Shown here piece after piece: positions 16,265-24,051 of a stretch of 64,000 nt of DNA (its first letter is position 1; every line of letters begins with the position of its first letter). The stretch covers positions 6,159,519 to 6,223,518 of the forward strand of contig NZ_KB911581.1 in the NCBI RefSeq assembly GCF_000383595.1, read 5' to 3'. Position numbers and translations under genes: made by a program. The stretch comes from Streptomyces bottropensis ATCC 25435. GTDB lineage: Bacteria > Actinomycetota > Actinomycetes > Streptomycetales > Streptomycetaceae. Under the pieces are notes generated by a model. It was given only the letters and a program-made list of their open reading frames with translations, searched no databases and was not told the DNA's origin.

Positions 16265-17544
16265 CAGCGGACCCCGGTCGTGGCGCCGACGCTGCGGCGG
16301 TCCAGCAGGTCGGTGGTGATCTCGTGCGAGCGTTGTGCGAGCACGCTCAGCAGCGAGTCGGAGATGCCGTGGGTGCGCTCGTTGAAGCCCTGCAGATAGA
16401 GACCGGCGCGTGCCTCGCCGAGGTCCACCCGGTAGCGGCGGTTCACCTCGACCTGGTCGACGCCCACCTGGTCGGCCAGACTGCGGACCATCGCGGGCAT
16501 GCGCTGGTCGTAGCCGGTGCCGAGCAGGACCAGGTCGCAGCGGAGGATCTCGACGCGGCCGGTCCTGCGGTCGCGCAGTTCGAGGACGACCTCGCCGTCC
16601 TCCTCGCGGGCCGCGATCACCTCGGTCATCGACCGGACGGCGGAGCGCTGCGAGCCCGTCAGCTTCTGCTCGTAGAGCTTCATGTACATCTCGTCCAGGA
16701 ACGGCGCCGCCAGACCCGCGTAGTTGGTGAGGTGGACCTCGTCCAGGATCTGCTTGCGGGCGTCCGGGGAGCTGCCGTGGAACTCGTCGATGAAGGACGG
16801 GAAGAACAGCTCGTTGACGAACTTGCTGGTCTGGTAGTTCATCAGGCCGATCGAGCGGTGCACCAGGGTCGGCTGACTGAGCGGCAGGTCCTGGTGGACG
16901 GCGACGAACATCTCGGCGGCGCTCTGCGCGGCACCGATCACCACCACCCGTACCGGGCGGTCGATCGGGTACTGGGCGATACGGGTGGAGTACTGGGTGC
17001 TGTGGATCAGCCGGTCGTGCGGCAGGCCGGCGAACTCCGCGGGGATGTTGGCGTCGCGGCCGGTGCCGACCACCAGGTCGCGGGCGTCCACGGTGTCGCC
17101 GTCGGTCAGGGTGACGCGCCAGCCGATCACGGTGCCGTCGTCGGCCTTGCGCGGGGCCACGCTCTGGGCCCGGGAGTTGTAGCGGACTCCCACGTGGTCC
17201 AGGGAGTTGGCCACCCACTGCAGGTACTCGGAGATCTCCCGGCGGAAGGGGTTGAAGGTGCCGAGGTTGACGAACTCGTCGAGCCGGCCCTTGGCGTGCA
17301 GGAAGGAGAGGAAGGAGAACCGGCTCTGGGGGTTGCGCAGCGTCACCAGGTCCTTGACGAAGGAGACCTGGCTGCGGGCGAACGGCAGCAGCAGGTTGCG
17401 CTGCCACACCACGTCGTGGTGCTGCTCCAGTATCAGCGTGTCGGACGCCAGCCCGGTCGCGCCGGACTCCTCGATCGCCACCGCCAGGGCCAGGTTGGAG
17501 GGGCCGGCGCCGATCGCCAGGACCTCGACCTCGTGGTTAGTCAT
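16264..17544 (-). CDS. L-lysine/L-ornithine N-monooxygenase (SidA/IucD family), first gene of the operon
   Basis: A 426-residue class B flavin monooxygenase. FAD-binding GAGPSNLALA at residues 13-22, NADPH-binding VVVIGAAQSAAEMF in the middle, the LLGTGYDQR motif, and the substrate-loop segment FSFLSFLHAKGRL all fit the amino-acid N-hydroxylases. It makes an N6-hydroxylysine or N5-hydroxyornithine using NADPH and oxygen. No siderophore synthetase is nearby; instead a cupin and a MetRS-like gene follow in the same operon, which points to hydrazine formation as in s56-p1 biosynthesis (Spb38). The promoter should lie in the 169-base gap upstream, which holds inverted repeats. Confidence 0.92.
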   Translation of the reverse strand: MTNHEVEVLAIGAGPSNLALAVAIEESGATGLASDTLILEQHHDVVWQRNLLLPFARSQVSFVKDLVTLRNPQSRFSFLSFLHAKGRLDEFVNLGTFNPFRREISEYLQWVANSLDHVGVRYNSRAQSVAPRKADDGTVIGWRVTLTDGDTVDARDLVVGTGRDANIPAEFAGLPHDRLIHSTQYSTRIAQYPIDRPVRVVVIGAAQSAAEMFVAVHQDLPLSQPTLVHRSIGLMNYQTSKFVNELFFPSFIDEFHGSSPDARKQILDEVHLTNYAGLAAPFLDEMYMKLYEQKLTGSQRSAVRSMTEVIAAREEDGEVVLELRDRRTGRVEILRCDLVLLGTGYDQRMPAMVRSLADQVGVDQVEVNRRYRVDLGEARAGLYLQGFNERTHGISDSLLSVLAQRSHEITTDLLDRRSVGATTGVR

Positions 17545-17560
17545 GCTCAGCCTCTCGTGA

Positions 17561-17633
17561 CTCGTCCTACCGCTCGTTCGAGCGAGCAGGTGAACGGTCC
17601 GTCGTGCTGTTCGGATCCGTTCGATAGGACGAG
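17561..17633. promoter_or_regulatory. Inverted-repeat cluster upstream of the hydrazine-type operon
   Basis: Within the gap between the N-hydroxylase start (17544) and the regulator stop (17714) there are nested palindromes: a 9-bp inverted pair ctcgtccta (17561-17569) and taggacgag (17625-17633), a 6-bp arm palindrome cgctcgttcgagcg (17571-17584), and cggatccg (17612-17619). This is where the operon promoter should be, so they are good operator candidates for the adjacent regulator. No promoter boxes can be named with certainty. Confidence 0.5.
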
Positions 17634-17713
17634 TACAACGAGGTCGGCTGTTGATCGACAGGCTTGTCCGGAGCGCACAATCAACGGGCGCCGGACCGGA
17701 GTTGATCGGAAGG

Positions 17714-19099
17714 TCAGGTCAGCTGCCGGGACTCCGCCCTGGGCCGGATGCGGGGGAACGGCACCGAACGACGAGGCAGCAGGTTGTGGGCCGGATCGCG
17801 GTCGGCGACGAAGGCCCGCGCCAGGGGGTCGAGCCGGTACGAGCCGAACCGTTCGGTGGTCCGGAGCATGCCTGCCTCGACCAACTCGTCGATCAATTGA
17901 TCGGCTCCGGCCAGGATTGATTCGTCGCCCCGCAGCTCCGGCTGCGGCAGGTTCGCCAGCCGGTCGAGCAGGTCCGAGGCCGGGTCGCCGAGTTGGACGT
18001 GGGCCGAGTTGAGGATCTCGCGCATGGAGAGGTCACCGACGCTCAGCCAGTCCAGCAGCGCCTCCGGGCGGTCCAGCCGGCCCACGGCGCCGCGCAGCGA
18101 CAGTTCGGGACGGGCGAGCAGCTTGCGGGTGGCGATGTCCAGCGCCAGCGGCAGGTCGCCGCAGAGTTCGGCCAACCGGTCGGCGCTCGCCGGGTCGGCC
18201 TGGGCGCGCTCCGGCAGTCCCCGGGCGATCAGGGCGACGGAGTCGGCGCGCGGCAGCGGCTCCAGCCGGACCCGCTGGACGTCGCGCAGGCCGAGCAGCG
18301 AGGAGCGGCTGACGACGACGGTGGTGCTGGTGGAGGAGTCGACCAGCAGCGGGCGGACCTGCCGCTCGCAGTGCACGTTCTCCAGCAGGACGAGCACCCT
18401 GCGCTGGGCGAGCAACGAGCGGTAGAGCCCGGCCCGTTGGTCCACCGTCGCCGGTATTCGCTCCTCGGGCACCCCGAGGGCCGCGAGGAAGCCGCCGATC
18501 AGGGAGGACACGTCGTACCCTCCCTCGGGCACCGGGCCGACGACGGCGTAGAGCTGGCCGTCCACCATGTCGGGGGCCAGGTCGTGCGCGTGCTGCAGGG
18601 CCAGTTCGCTCTTTCCGACACCGATCGGGCCGCTGATCAGCACCGGACCGGCCGGGGCGGCGGCGAGCCGGGCCAGTTCCTCGGCGCGGCCCGCCGATCC
18701 CTGCGGGCGGGGCGGCAGTTGGAAGGGCTTCGGCAGGGTCGGCGTCGGGCCCTGCGGGTCCGGGGGTACGGCCCCGGCCGCCGCTTCGGAGGGCGGCGGC
18801 GCGGCGGGGCGCGGTGGCGTCACCGGGACCCCGCTGCCGGCCGCCGCCAGCCAGCGCCGGCGCCATTCCTCACGGTCACCGTCGCAGGCGGCCACATACG
18901 CCAGGGCGACCTGCAGCGTGGGCAGCCGGTGCCCGTTCGCCGCGCTGGACAGGACCGAGGCCGAGTACATGGCGGACTTGGCCATGTCCCGGTACGTCGG
19001 ACTGCCGGCCTCGATCCGTAGTCGGCGCAGCCGGCCGGCGAAGTCCGCGACCGCTCCGCCCGCGGCGTCCACCGGTTTCTCCGGTCTCCCCATTTCCAT
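17714..19099 (-). CDS. Helix-turn-helix/NB-ARC regulator next to the hydrazine-type operon
   Basis: A 461-residue protein. Residues about 20-85 form an XRE-like DNA-binding domain of the actinobacterial type (FAGRLRRLRIEAGSPTYRDM, then SVLSSAANGHRLPTLQVALA). After a proline-rich linker comes an NB-ARC-like NTPase with Walker A GPIGVGKSELAL near residue 160, RVLVLLENV as Walker B-like strand, and a winged-helix-like end. It lacks the SARP activator fold and lacks TPRs, so it is shorter than AfsR-type regulators. It is transcribed toward and ends 169 bases before the N-hydroxylase gene, making it the likely pathway-situated regulator. Two in-frame ATGs (19099 and 19093) are possible starts; AGGGG precedes them. 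Confidence 0.82.
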   Translation of the reverse strand: MEMGRPEKPVDAAGGAVADFAGRLRRLRIEAGSPTYRDMAKSAMYSASVLSSAANGHRLPTLQVALAYVAACDGDREEWRRRWLAAAGSGVPVTPPRPAAPPPSEAAAGAVPPDPQGPTPTLPKPFQLPPRPQGSAGRAEELARLAAAPAGPVLISGPIGVGKSELALQHAHDLAPDMVDGQLYAVVGPVPEGGYDVSSLIGGFLAALGVPEERIPATVDQRAGLYRSLLAQRRVLVLLENVHCERQVRPLLVDSSTSTTVVVSRSSLLGLRDVQRVRLEPLPRADSVALIARGLPERAQADPASADRLAELCGDLPLALDIATRKLLARPELSLRGAVGRLDRPEALLDWLSVGDLSMREILNSAHVQLGDPASDLLDRLANLPQPELRGDESILAGADQLIDELVEAGMLRTTERFGSYRLDPLARAFVADRDPAHNLLPRRSVPFPRIRPRAESRQLT

Positions 19100-19249
19100 C
19101 CCCTAGATCTCTCGTATACGTATCGGATGGGCTCGTATACCTGTGGAAAGCGCGAGGGGCGGACCAGTCCGGTGTCACCGACCGACCCGCGCCCCCGTGC
19201 GCGGGTATGTCTTCGGGCCGCGCGGTTCTCCCGTGGGTCTCCCGCCGTC

Positions 19250-20077
19250 TCAGCGGCTGAAGCTGCTGTTCACCGCGCCGAAGTCGAGCGCGTCGGCCAG
19301 CACGTCGTACGTGCCCTTGCCGACCATCTCGGCGGCGGCCCGCTGGGCCACCGTGTAGGCGGCCTGGGCGATGGCGGTGCCGACGCTGACCCGGCGTACG
19401 CCGACCGCCTCGAACTCCGCCACCGTCGGCGCGCCCGGCCCGGCCATCACGTTGACCGGCAGCGGCTGGCCCTTGACCAGCTCGGCGATCACCGTGAGGT
19501 CGAGCAGGCCCGGCACGAACAGGACGTCCGCCCCGGCTTCGGCGCAGGCCGTGGCGCGGGCCAGTACGTCGGCCTGCCGGCCCTCGGGCGCGCCGATCTG
19601 GAAGAGGAAGACGTCGGTGCGCAGGTTGATCACCAGCTCGGGCAGCCCGGCGCGCTCCGCGGCCTGCCGCGCGGCACGGATCCTGGCCGCCTGCTCCTCG
19701 GCCGAGAACAGCTCGCCGCTCGGCTTGGAGTCCTCCAGGTTCACGCCGACGACGCCCGCCCCGATCATGGCGGTGACGGTCTCCGCCACGTCCTCGGGGG
19801 CGGCTCCGTACCCACCCTCGATGTCGGCGGTCACCGGGACGTCCACGGCGTCGACGATGCGGCGCACCAGGGTCGTCATCTCGTCGCGGGTGAGGGCCTG
19901 CTGGTCGGGCTTGCCCGCCGACCAGGACACGCCGCCGCTGGTGGTGGCGATGGCCTTGGCGCCGCCCTGGGCGATGAGCGCCGCGCTGCCGGCGTCCCAG
20001 GCGTTCGGCAGCACCAGTACGCCCTTCTCGTGCAGTTCGCGGAGGAGGACGGCCTTGACCTGCTGGTTGTTCGCCAT
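19250..20077 (-). CDS. Isocitrate lyase/PEP mutase superfamily enzyme
   Basis: A 275-residue single-domain TIM-barrel protein. LVLPNAWDAGSAALIAQGG near residues 21-39, DIEGGYG near residues 80-86 and GVNLEDSK near 105-112 are the conserved phosphoenolpyruvate mutase/isocitrate lyase superfamily motifs; the KKCGHL-type loop of true isocitrate lyase is absent. Members of this group cleave or form C-C bonds next to a carboxylate (oxaloacetate decarboxylase, 2-methylisocitrate lyase-like) or remain uncharacterised. The ATG at 20077 is preferred over 20113 because a GAAAGGTG site precedes it. It could be a resident housekeeping gene or a pathway gene; context does not decide. Confidence 0.85.
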   Translation of the reverse strand: MANNQQVKAVLLRELHEKGVLVLPNAWDAGSAALIAQGGAKAIATTSGGVSWSAGKPDQQALTRDEMTTLVRRIVDAVDVPVTADIEGGYGAAPEDVAETVTAMIGAGVVGVNLEDSKPSGELFSAEEQAARIRAARQAAERAGLPELVINLRTDVFLFQIGAPEGRQADVLARATACAEAGADVLFVPGLLDLTVIAELVKGQPLPVNVMAGPGAPTVAEFEAVGVRRVSVGTAIAQAAYTVAQRAAAEMVGKGTYDVLADALDFGAVNSSFSR

Positions 20078-20243
20078 GACGGCACCTTTCACAAAAGAGG
20101 ATCTACTCAACATGCTTCCCTAAACGGGAATTACGGTCGACGGAACCGGGGTGACTCCGTCAGGTCGTGACCCGCGACCGGGGGCTCGGGCCCGGACCGG
20201 TGGGGGGGACCCGTGGTGGGACCCGTGGCCCGTCCGTGAGTCC

Positions 20244-20282
20244 GGGGTGGCGCCTCCGTGGAGCACAGTGGGGCGCCACCCC
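20244..20282. terminator. Hairpin downstream of the MFS gene
   Basis: An 11-bp perfect stem (20244-20254 with 20272-20282) in the 387-base gap between the MFS transporter stop and the start of the PEP-mutase-like gene. Without a T run it is only a candidate. The rest of the gap, about 20283-20464, is purine-rich on the plus strand with recurring ggacaggaagggg and ctgaggg motifs, and shows no gene. Confidence 0.45.
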
Positions 20283-20464
20283 GGTTCGAGAGGGGACGGA
20301 CAGGAAGGGGGACGGACAGGTGGAGAGGGACAGGAAGGGGGAGGGACGAGGAGGGGACGGATCTGAGGGAACGGATGTGAGGGGACGGGTCTGAGGGAAC
20401 TGCTCGGAGAGAACTGATCGGAGGGGCTCTGGAAGGACGGTCTGACGCGGAGGGATCGCGGGCG

Positions 20465-21739
20465 TCAAACGACCGCGGGCTCCTGCAGCAGCGTCTTCTC
20501 GGGCTCCGGACGCTTCATCGATATGGACATGAACGCCGCGCCGATGCTGAGGGCACCGGCGACGTACCACGCGGGCGCGTAGCTGCCGAAACCGTCGCGG
20601 GTGAGGCCGGCCGCGGTGGCGGCGAAGGCGGCACCGAGCTGGTGGGCGGCGAAGATCCAGCCGAACACGATCGGCGCGGACATGCCGAAGTACTCCCGGC
20701 ACAGGGCGACGGTCGGTGGCACGGTGGCGATGAAGTCGAGTCCGTAGAAGATGACGAACACGAGCATGAAGCCGGTGACCTGCTCGCTGAACAGCTGCGG
20801 CAGGATCAGCAGCGACACCCCGCGCAGCGCGTAGTAGGCGAGCAGCAGGATCCGGGAGTCGTAGCGGTCGCTGAGCCAGCCGGACAGGACCGTGCCGATG
20901 AGGTCGAAGATCCCGATGAGGGCGAGCAGCCCGGCGGCGGTGACCGTCGGCATGCCGTGGTCGTGGGCGGCGGGGATGAAGTGGGTGTTGACCAGCCCGT
21001 TGCTGGTGGCGCCGCAGATCGCGAACGCCATGGCGAGGAACCAGAACGCCTTGGTGCGGGCGGCGCTCTTCAGGCCGTCGATGGCGAGCCGCGCCGCGTT
21101 GTTGACGGCGGGCGGCGCGGGGACGATCTCGTCGGCGCCGTACGGCGGGATCCCGACGTCGGCGGGGTGCTCGCGGAAGAAGAGCAGCACGAGCGGCACC
21201 GTGGAGAAGGCCACCACGGCGACCACGATCGCCGCGGTCCGCCAGCCGCCCGGCGCCTCGGAGAGCTTCGCCACCAGCGGCAGGAACACCAGCGAACCGG
21301 TGGCACCGCCCGCCGAGAGCAGACCGGTGACCAGGCCCTGCTGCTTGACGAACCAACGGGTGCCGATCGTGGCGACGAAGCCGAGGGAGATGGCGCCGGC
21401 GCCCAGGCCGACCATCACGCCCCAGAGCATCACCAGCTGCCAGGACGCGGTCATGAAGACGGTCAGGCCGCTGCCCAGGGCGATCAGGGCCATGGCGCTC
21501 GCGGTCACCTTGCGCACGCCGAAGCGTTCCATCAGCGCGGCGGCGAAGGGCGCGGTGACGCCGTAGAGGGCGAGGTTGACGGACATGGCGAAACCGATGG
21601 TCCCGTTGGACCATCCGAATTCACGATGCAGCGGCTCCACCAGGGCTCCGGGGGTCGCCCGGAACCCAGCCGCCGCGACCAGCGCGACGAATCCGATGGC
21701 CGCGATCATCCACGGCCACATGAACTTGTGACGAATCAT
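20465..21739 (-). CDS. Major facilitator superfamily transporter
   Basis: A 424-residue membrane protein with about twelve hydrophobic segments. The N-terminal half has FVALVAAAGFRATPGALVEP and the loop MERFGVRKVT between helices 2 and 3; the central loop follows LLFFREHPADVG. The pattern resembles the oxalate/formate antiporter and monocarboxylate-like MFS groups that many biosynthetic clusters use for export. It starts with ATG 21739. No membrane-fusion partner is encoded nearby. It lies between the hydrazine-type operon and the 3-hydroxyanthranilate-type operon and may export the product, although a resident transporter is equally possible. Confidence 0.88.
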   Translation of the reverse strand: MIRHKFMWPWMIAAIGFVALVAAAGFRATPGALVEPLHREFGWSNGTIGFAMSVNLALYGVTAPFAAALMERFGVRKVTASAMALIALGSGLTVFMTASWQLVMLWGVMVGLGAGAISLGFVATIGTRWFVKQQGLVTGLLSAGGATGSLVFLPLVAKLSEAPGGWRTAAIVVAVVAFSTVPLVLLFFREHPADVGIPPYGADEIVPAPPAVNNAARLAIDGLKSAARTKAFWFLAMAFAICGATSNGLVNTHFIPAAHDHGMPTVTAAGLLALIGIFDLIGTVLSGWLSDRYDSRILLLAYYALRGVSLLILPQLFSEQVTGFMLVFVIFYGLDFIATVPPTVALCREYFGMSAPIVFGWIFAAHQLGAAFAATAAGLTRDGFGSYAPAWYVAGALSIGAAFMSISMKRPEPEKTLLQEPAVV

Positions 21740-21769
21740 TCGCCCAGCGTGGTCGACTCCCGACCGCCC

Positions 21770-21811
21770 GGAAAGCGGAGCGCGGACACCTTGTCAGGTC
21801 CGCGCTTTCCA
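21770..21811 (-). terminator. Terminator candidate after the copper-resistance-type gene
   Basis: An 8-bp stem (21780-21787 with 21798-21805) with further pairing of ggaaa and tttcc outside it. It lies within 60 bases after the stop codon of the minus-strand CopC-CopD gene and before the MFS gene on the same strand, so it probably separates the two units. Confidence 0.55.
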
Positions 21812-21827
21812 TCGCCCGAGCGGGAGT

Positions 21828-23897
21828 TCAGCCTCCGATCGTGACCCGCCGCTTCTCGGTCGTCTGGTCGATGTCGGACGAGCGCACGGTCAGCGACACC
21901 GTCCACCTGCCCGCCAGCGGGAGCCGGACCTCGCCCACCCGGCGTCCGGCGCCGTCCGGTCGGAGCGTCACGCCCAGCGGTCCGAGGTTCTCGGCGGGCA
22001 GGGTGAAGGCCAGGGCGGCCTCGGGCACGTCCGCCGGGCGTCCGTCGGCCCCGGTCAGCCGCAGCTCTACGGTGCGGCCGCCGGTCGCCGCCGGGACGAG
22101 GCTCACCGTCGCCGTGCCCTGCGCGTTCGCGGTCCGGCCGCCCGTGTCGAACGGGATCGTCAGCGTGAGGGTGCGGTCCGGCGCGGCGCTCGCGGCCGAA
22201 GCGGCGGGGTCGCGCGGAGCGGACCCGGCCGCGCTCGCCGTGCGGGCCGGCGGTGTGGAGGTGAGCATCGTGGTCACCACGAGGACCGCCACGGCCAGAG
22301 CCGACTCCGCCAGGACGGAACGGCGCAGGCCCACCCGCGCGGAGTGGCCCCCGGTTCGCGACGATGCCTCAGCCGCCATGGGGGTGGCGGGAGTTCCCGC
22401 CTCAGCCGCCGAGAGGGCGGCGGGAGTTCCCGCCTCAGCGGCCGCGAGGGTGACGGAAGTTCCCCCCTCAGCCGCCATGGGGGTGGCGGACGTTCCCGCC
22501 TCAGCCGCCGTGAGGGTGCCGGGAGTTCCCCCCTCGGTCGCCGTGAAGGTGGCGGGAGTTCCCACCTCAGCCGTCATGGGGGTGGCGGAAGTTCCCGTCT
22601 CCGCCTCGGAGCGCAGGAGGGCGAGGCGGGAGCGGGAGAACCATGCCGCCCCGAGCATCAGGGCCACGCATCCGGCCTTGATCAGCAGCAGGCGCCCGTA
22701 CTCGGTGTCGAACAGCGCTTCCCAGGAGCCCACTCCGCGCCACGACTGGTACAGCCCCGTCAGAACCAGGACCGTCACCGAGCCGACGGCCACCAGCGAG
22801 AAGCGCTCCACCGCGGCGGGCGTGAGCCCTCGGCGGAGCCCGACGGCCAGCGTCACCAGCCCGCCCAGCCAGGCCGCCATCGCCAGCAGATGCAGCGCGG
22901 TCGTCGGCAGGGCCAGCCAGACCTGGGCGCCCTCGGAGGCGTGGTTCGTCATGACCCAGGTCGCCGACAGGCCGACCGCCAGCAACAGCCCGACCGCGCC
23001 GAGACGACTCCGGGACCAGGACCGCTCCGTCGCGTCGTCGTCGGACTGCGCCTGCCCCTGCGACAGCGGCTCTGACCGGCCCTGCCTCCGGGCCTGGCCC
23101 AACTGCCCCACCAGCAGCACCAGATACACACCGCACGCGGCGAGCAGCAGCAGGCGGATCGCCAGCGCGACATAGATCCGCTCGTCCACGGGGACATGGG
23201 CTTCCGTCGGCACGGCATCCGTCGACGGCGTGATGCCACTGCCCTGTTCGTAGGGGCCGCGCAGCATCATCAGCACGATGGTGGAGCCCAGCAGACCGAT
23301 CCAGCCGGCCGCCAGCAGCCCCTGCACCCGCCGGACCGCCGCGCCCGCCGGCCAGCAGACCAGGACGAACGCCACCGCCCCCGCCAGCAGCGCGAACGCG
23401 GCGTACGCGACCGCGCGACCGGTGCCGTACAGGAAGGCGATCAGGCCGTCCGTCCGGGTGCCCTGGAGTTCCGCGACGGAGACGGAGCTGGCGGACGGCT
23501 TTCCGACGGAGAACGTGAAGGCGCCGCCCCCTGGGTGCGAGTCCGCGAAGATCACCTGCCAGGCCACCGTGTAGGTGCCGTCCGCGAGACCGTCGCGCAA
23601 TTTCACCCGTGCGGTCTCGGGCCGGCCGGCGGCGTGTCCCGGGGTACCCGTGTCGACCCGCTCGCCCGCCGGATCGAGGACCCGGAGCGAGTCGGCGGGC
23701 AGCGTCACGCCCTCGCTGAAGGTGAGTGTGACGGCGGACGGCTGCCTCGGCACGACCGAGTCCGGCGCCGGGTCGGTGGAGTCGAGCTCCGCGTGGGCGG
23801 CCGCGGTACCGGCCCCGCCCAGCACGATCAGCACGGCGGCGAGCACCGCCGTCAGCGCGCCGAGAGCCCGGCGCACCCGCGCGGATCCCCTGTTCAT
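21828..23897 (-). CDS. CopC-CopD fusion membrane protein with internal repeat linker
   Basis: A 689-residue copper-homeostasis-type protein. An N-terminal signal peptide ends near TAAAHAELDSTDPAPDS, leaving a mature His that is the classic copper ligand of CopC; TLTFSEGV and ADSHPGGGAFTFSV are CopC motifs. A CopD domain with about eight membrane helices follows (for example VAYAAFALLAGAVAFVLVC), including MTNHASEG and LALPTTALHLLAMAAWLGG segments. After it comes a 77-residue Ala/Thr/Glu linker of seven 11-residue repeats, another helix, and a C-terminal beta domain. ATG 23897 is preferred over 23915 because of an AGGCAGG site. Copper import or delivery is known for the family; the linker is unusual. 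Confidence 0.88.
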   Translation of the reverse strand: MNRGSARVRRALGALTAVLAAVLIVLGGAGTAAAHAELDSTDPAPDSVVPRQPSAVTLTFSEGVTLPADSLRVLDPAGERVDTGTPGHAAGRPETARVKLRDGLADGTYTVAWQVIFADSHPGGGAFTFSVGKPSASSVSVAELQGTRTDGLIAFLYGTGRAVAYAAFALLAGAVAFVLVCWPAGAAVRRVQGLLAAGWIGLLGSTIVLMMLRGPYEQGSGITPSTDAVPTEAHVPVDERIYVALAIRLLLLAACGVYLVLLVGQLGQARRQGRSEPLSQGQAQSDDDATERSWSRSRLGAVGLLLAVGLSATWVMTNHASEGAQVWLALPTTALHLLAMAAWLGGLVTLAVGLRRGLTPAAVERFSLVAVGSVTVLVLTGLYQSWRGVGSWEALFDTEYGRLLLIKAGCVALMLGAAWFSRSRLALLRSEAETGTSATPMTAEVGTPATFTATEGGTPGTLTAAEAGTSATPMAAEGGTSVTLAAAEAGTPAALSAAEAGTPATPMAAEASSRTGGHSARVGLRRSVLAESALAVAVLVVTTMLTSTPPARTASAAGSAPRDPAASAASAAPDRTLTLTIPFDTGGRTANAQGTATVSLVPAATGGRTVELRLTGADGRPADVPEAALAFTLPAENLGPLGVTLRPDGAGRRVGEVRLPLAGRWTVSLTVRSSDIDQTTEKRRVTIGG
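22366..22596. repeat. Seven in-frame 33-bp tandem repeats inside the CopC-CopD gene
   Basis: Seven contiguous 33-bp units (boundaries 22366, 22399, 22432, 22465, 22498, 22531, 22564) share gcctcagccgcc at their start and ggagttccc at their end. Each encodes an 11-residue unit of the type AAEAGTPATPM on the minus strand. Because 33 is a multiple of three, gain or loss of a unit keeps the reading frame, so copy number could vary between strains. Confidence 0.93.
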
Positions 23898-24051
23898 ACC
23901 TGCCTGCTCCCCCATCGGTGGGCGATCGGCCCGCCCCGCTCACCGGCGGGGAGGGACGACGAACGTGTGCGTGCGGACGGCCGTTTCATGCGTGCGGACG
24001 GCCGTGCGGACGGCCGTGCGGACCCGGTCCCCGGTGCGCACGGCCCCGACA

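Noticed and set aside
6349..17544. Siderophore cluster because of the Lys/Orn N-hydroxylase
   Set aside because: No NRPS or NIS synthetase, acetyl/formyl transferase or siderophore transport gene is present, while cupin and MetRS-like genes follow directly.
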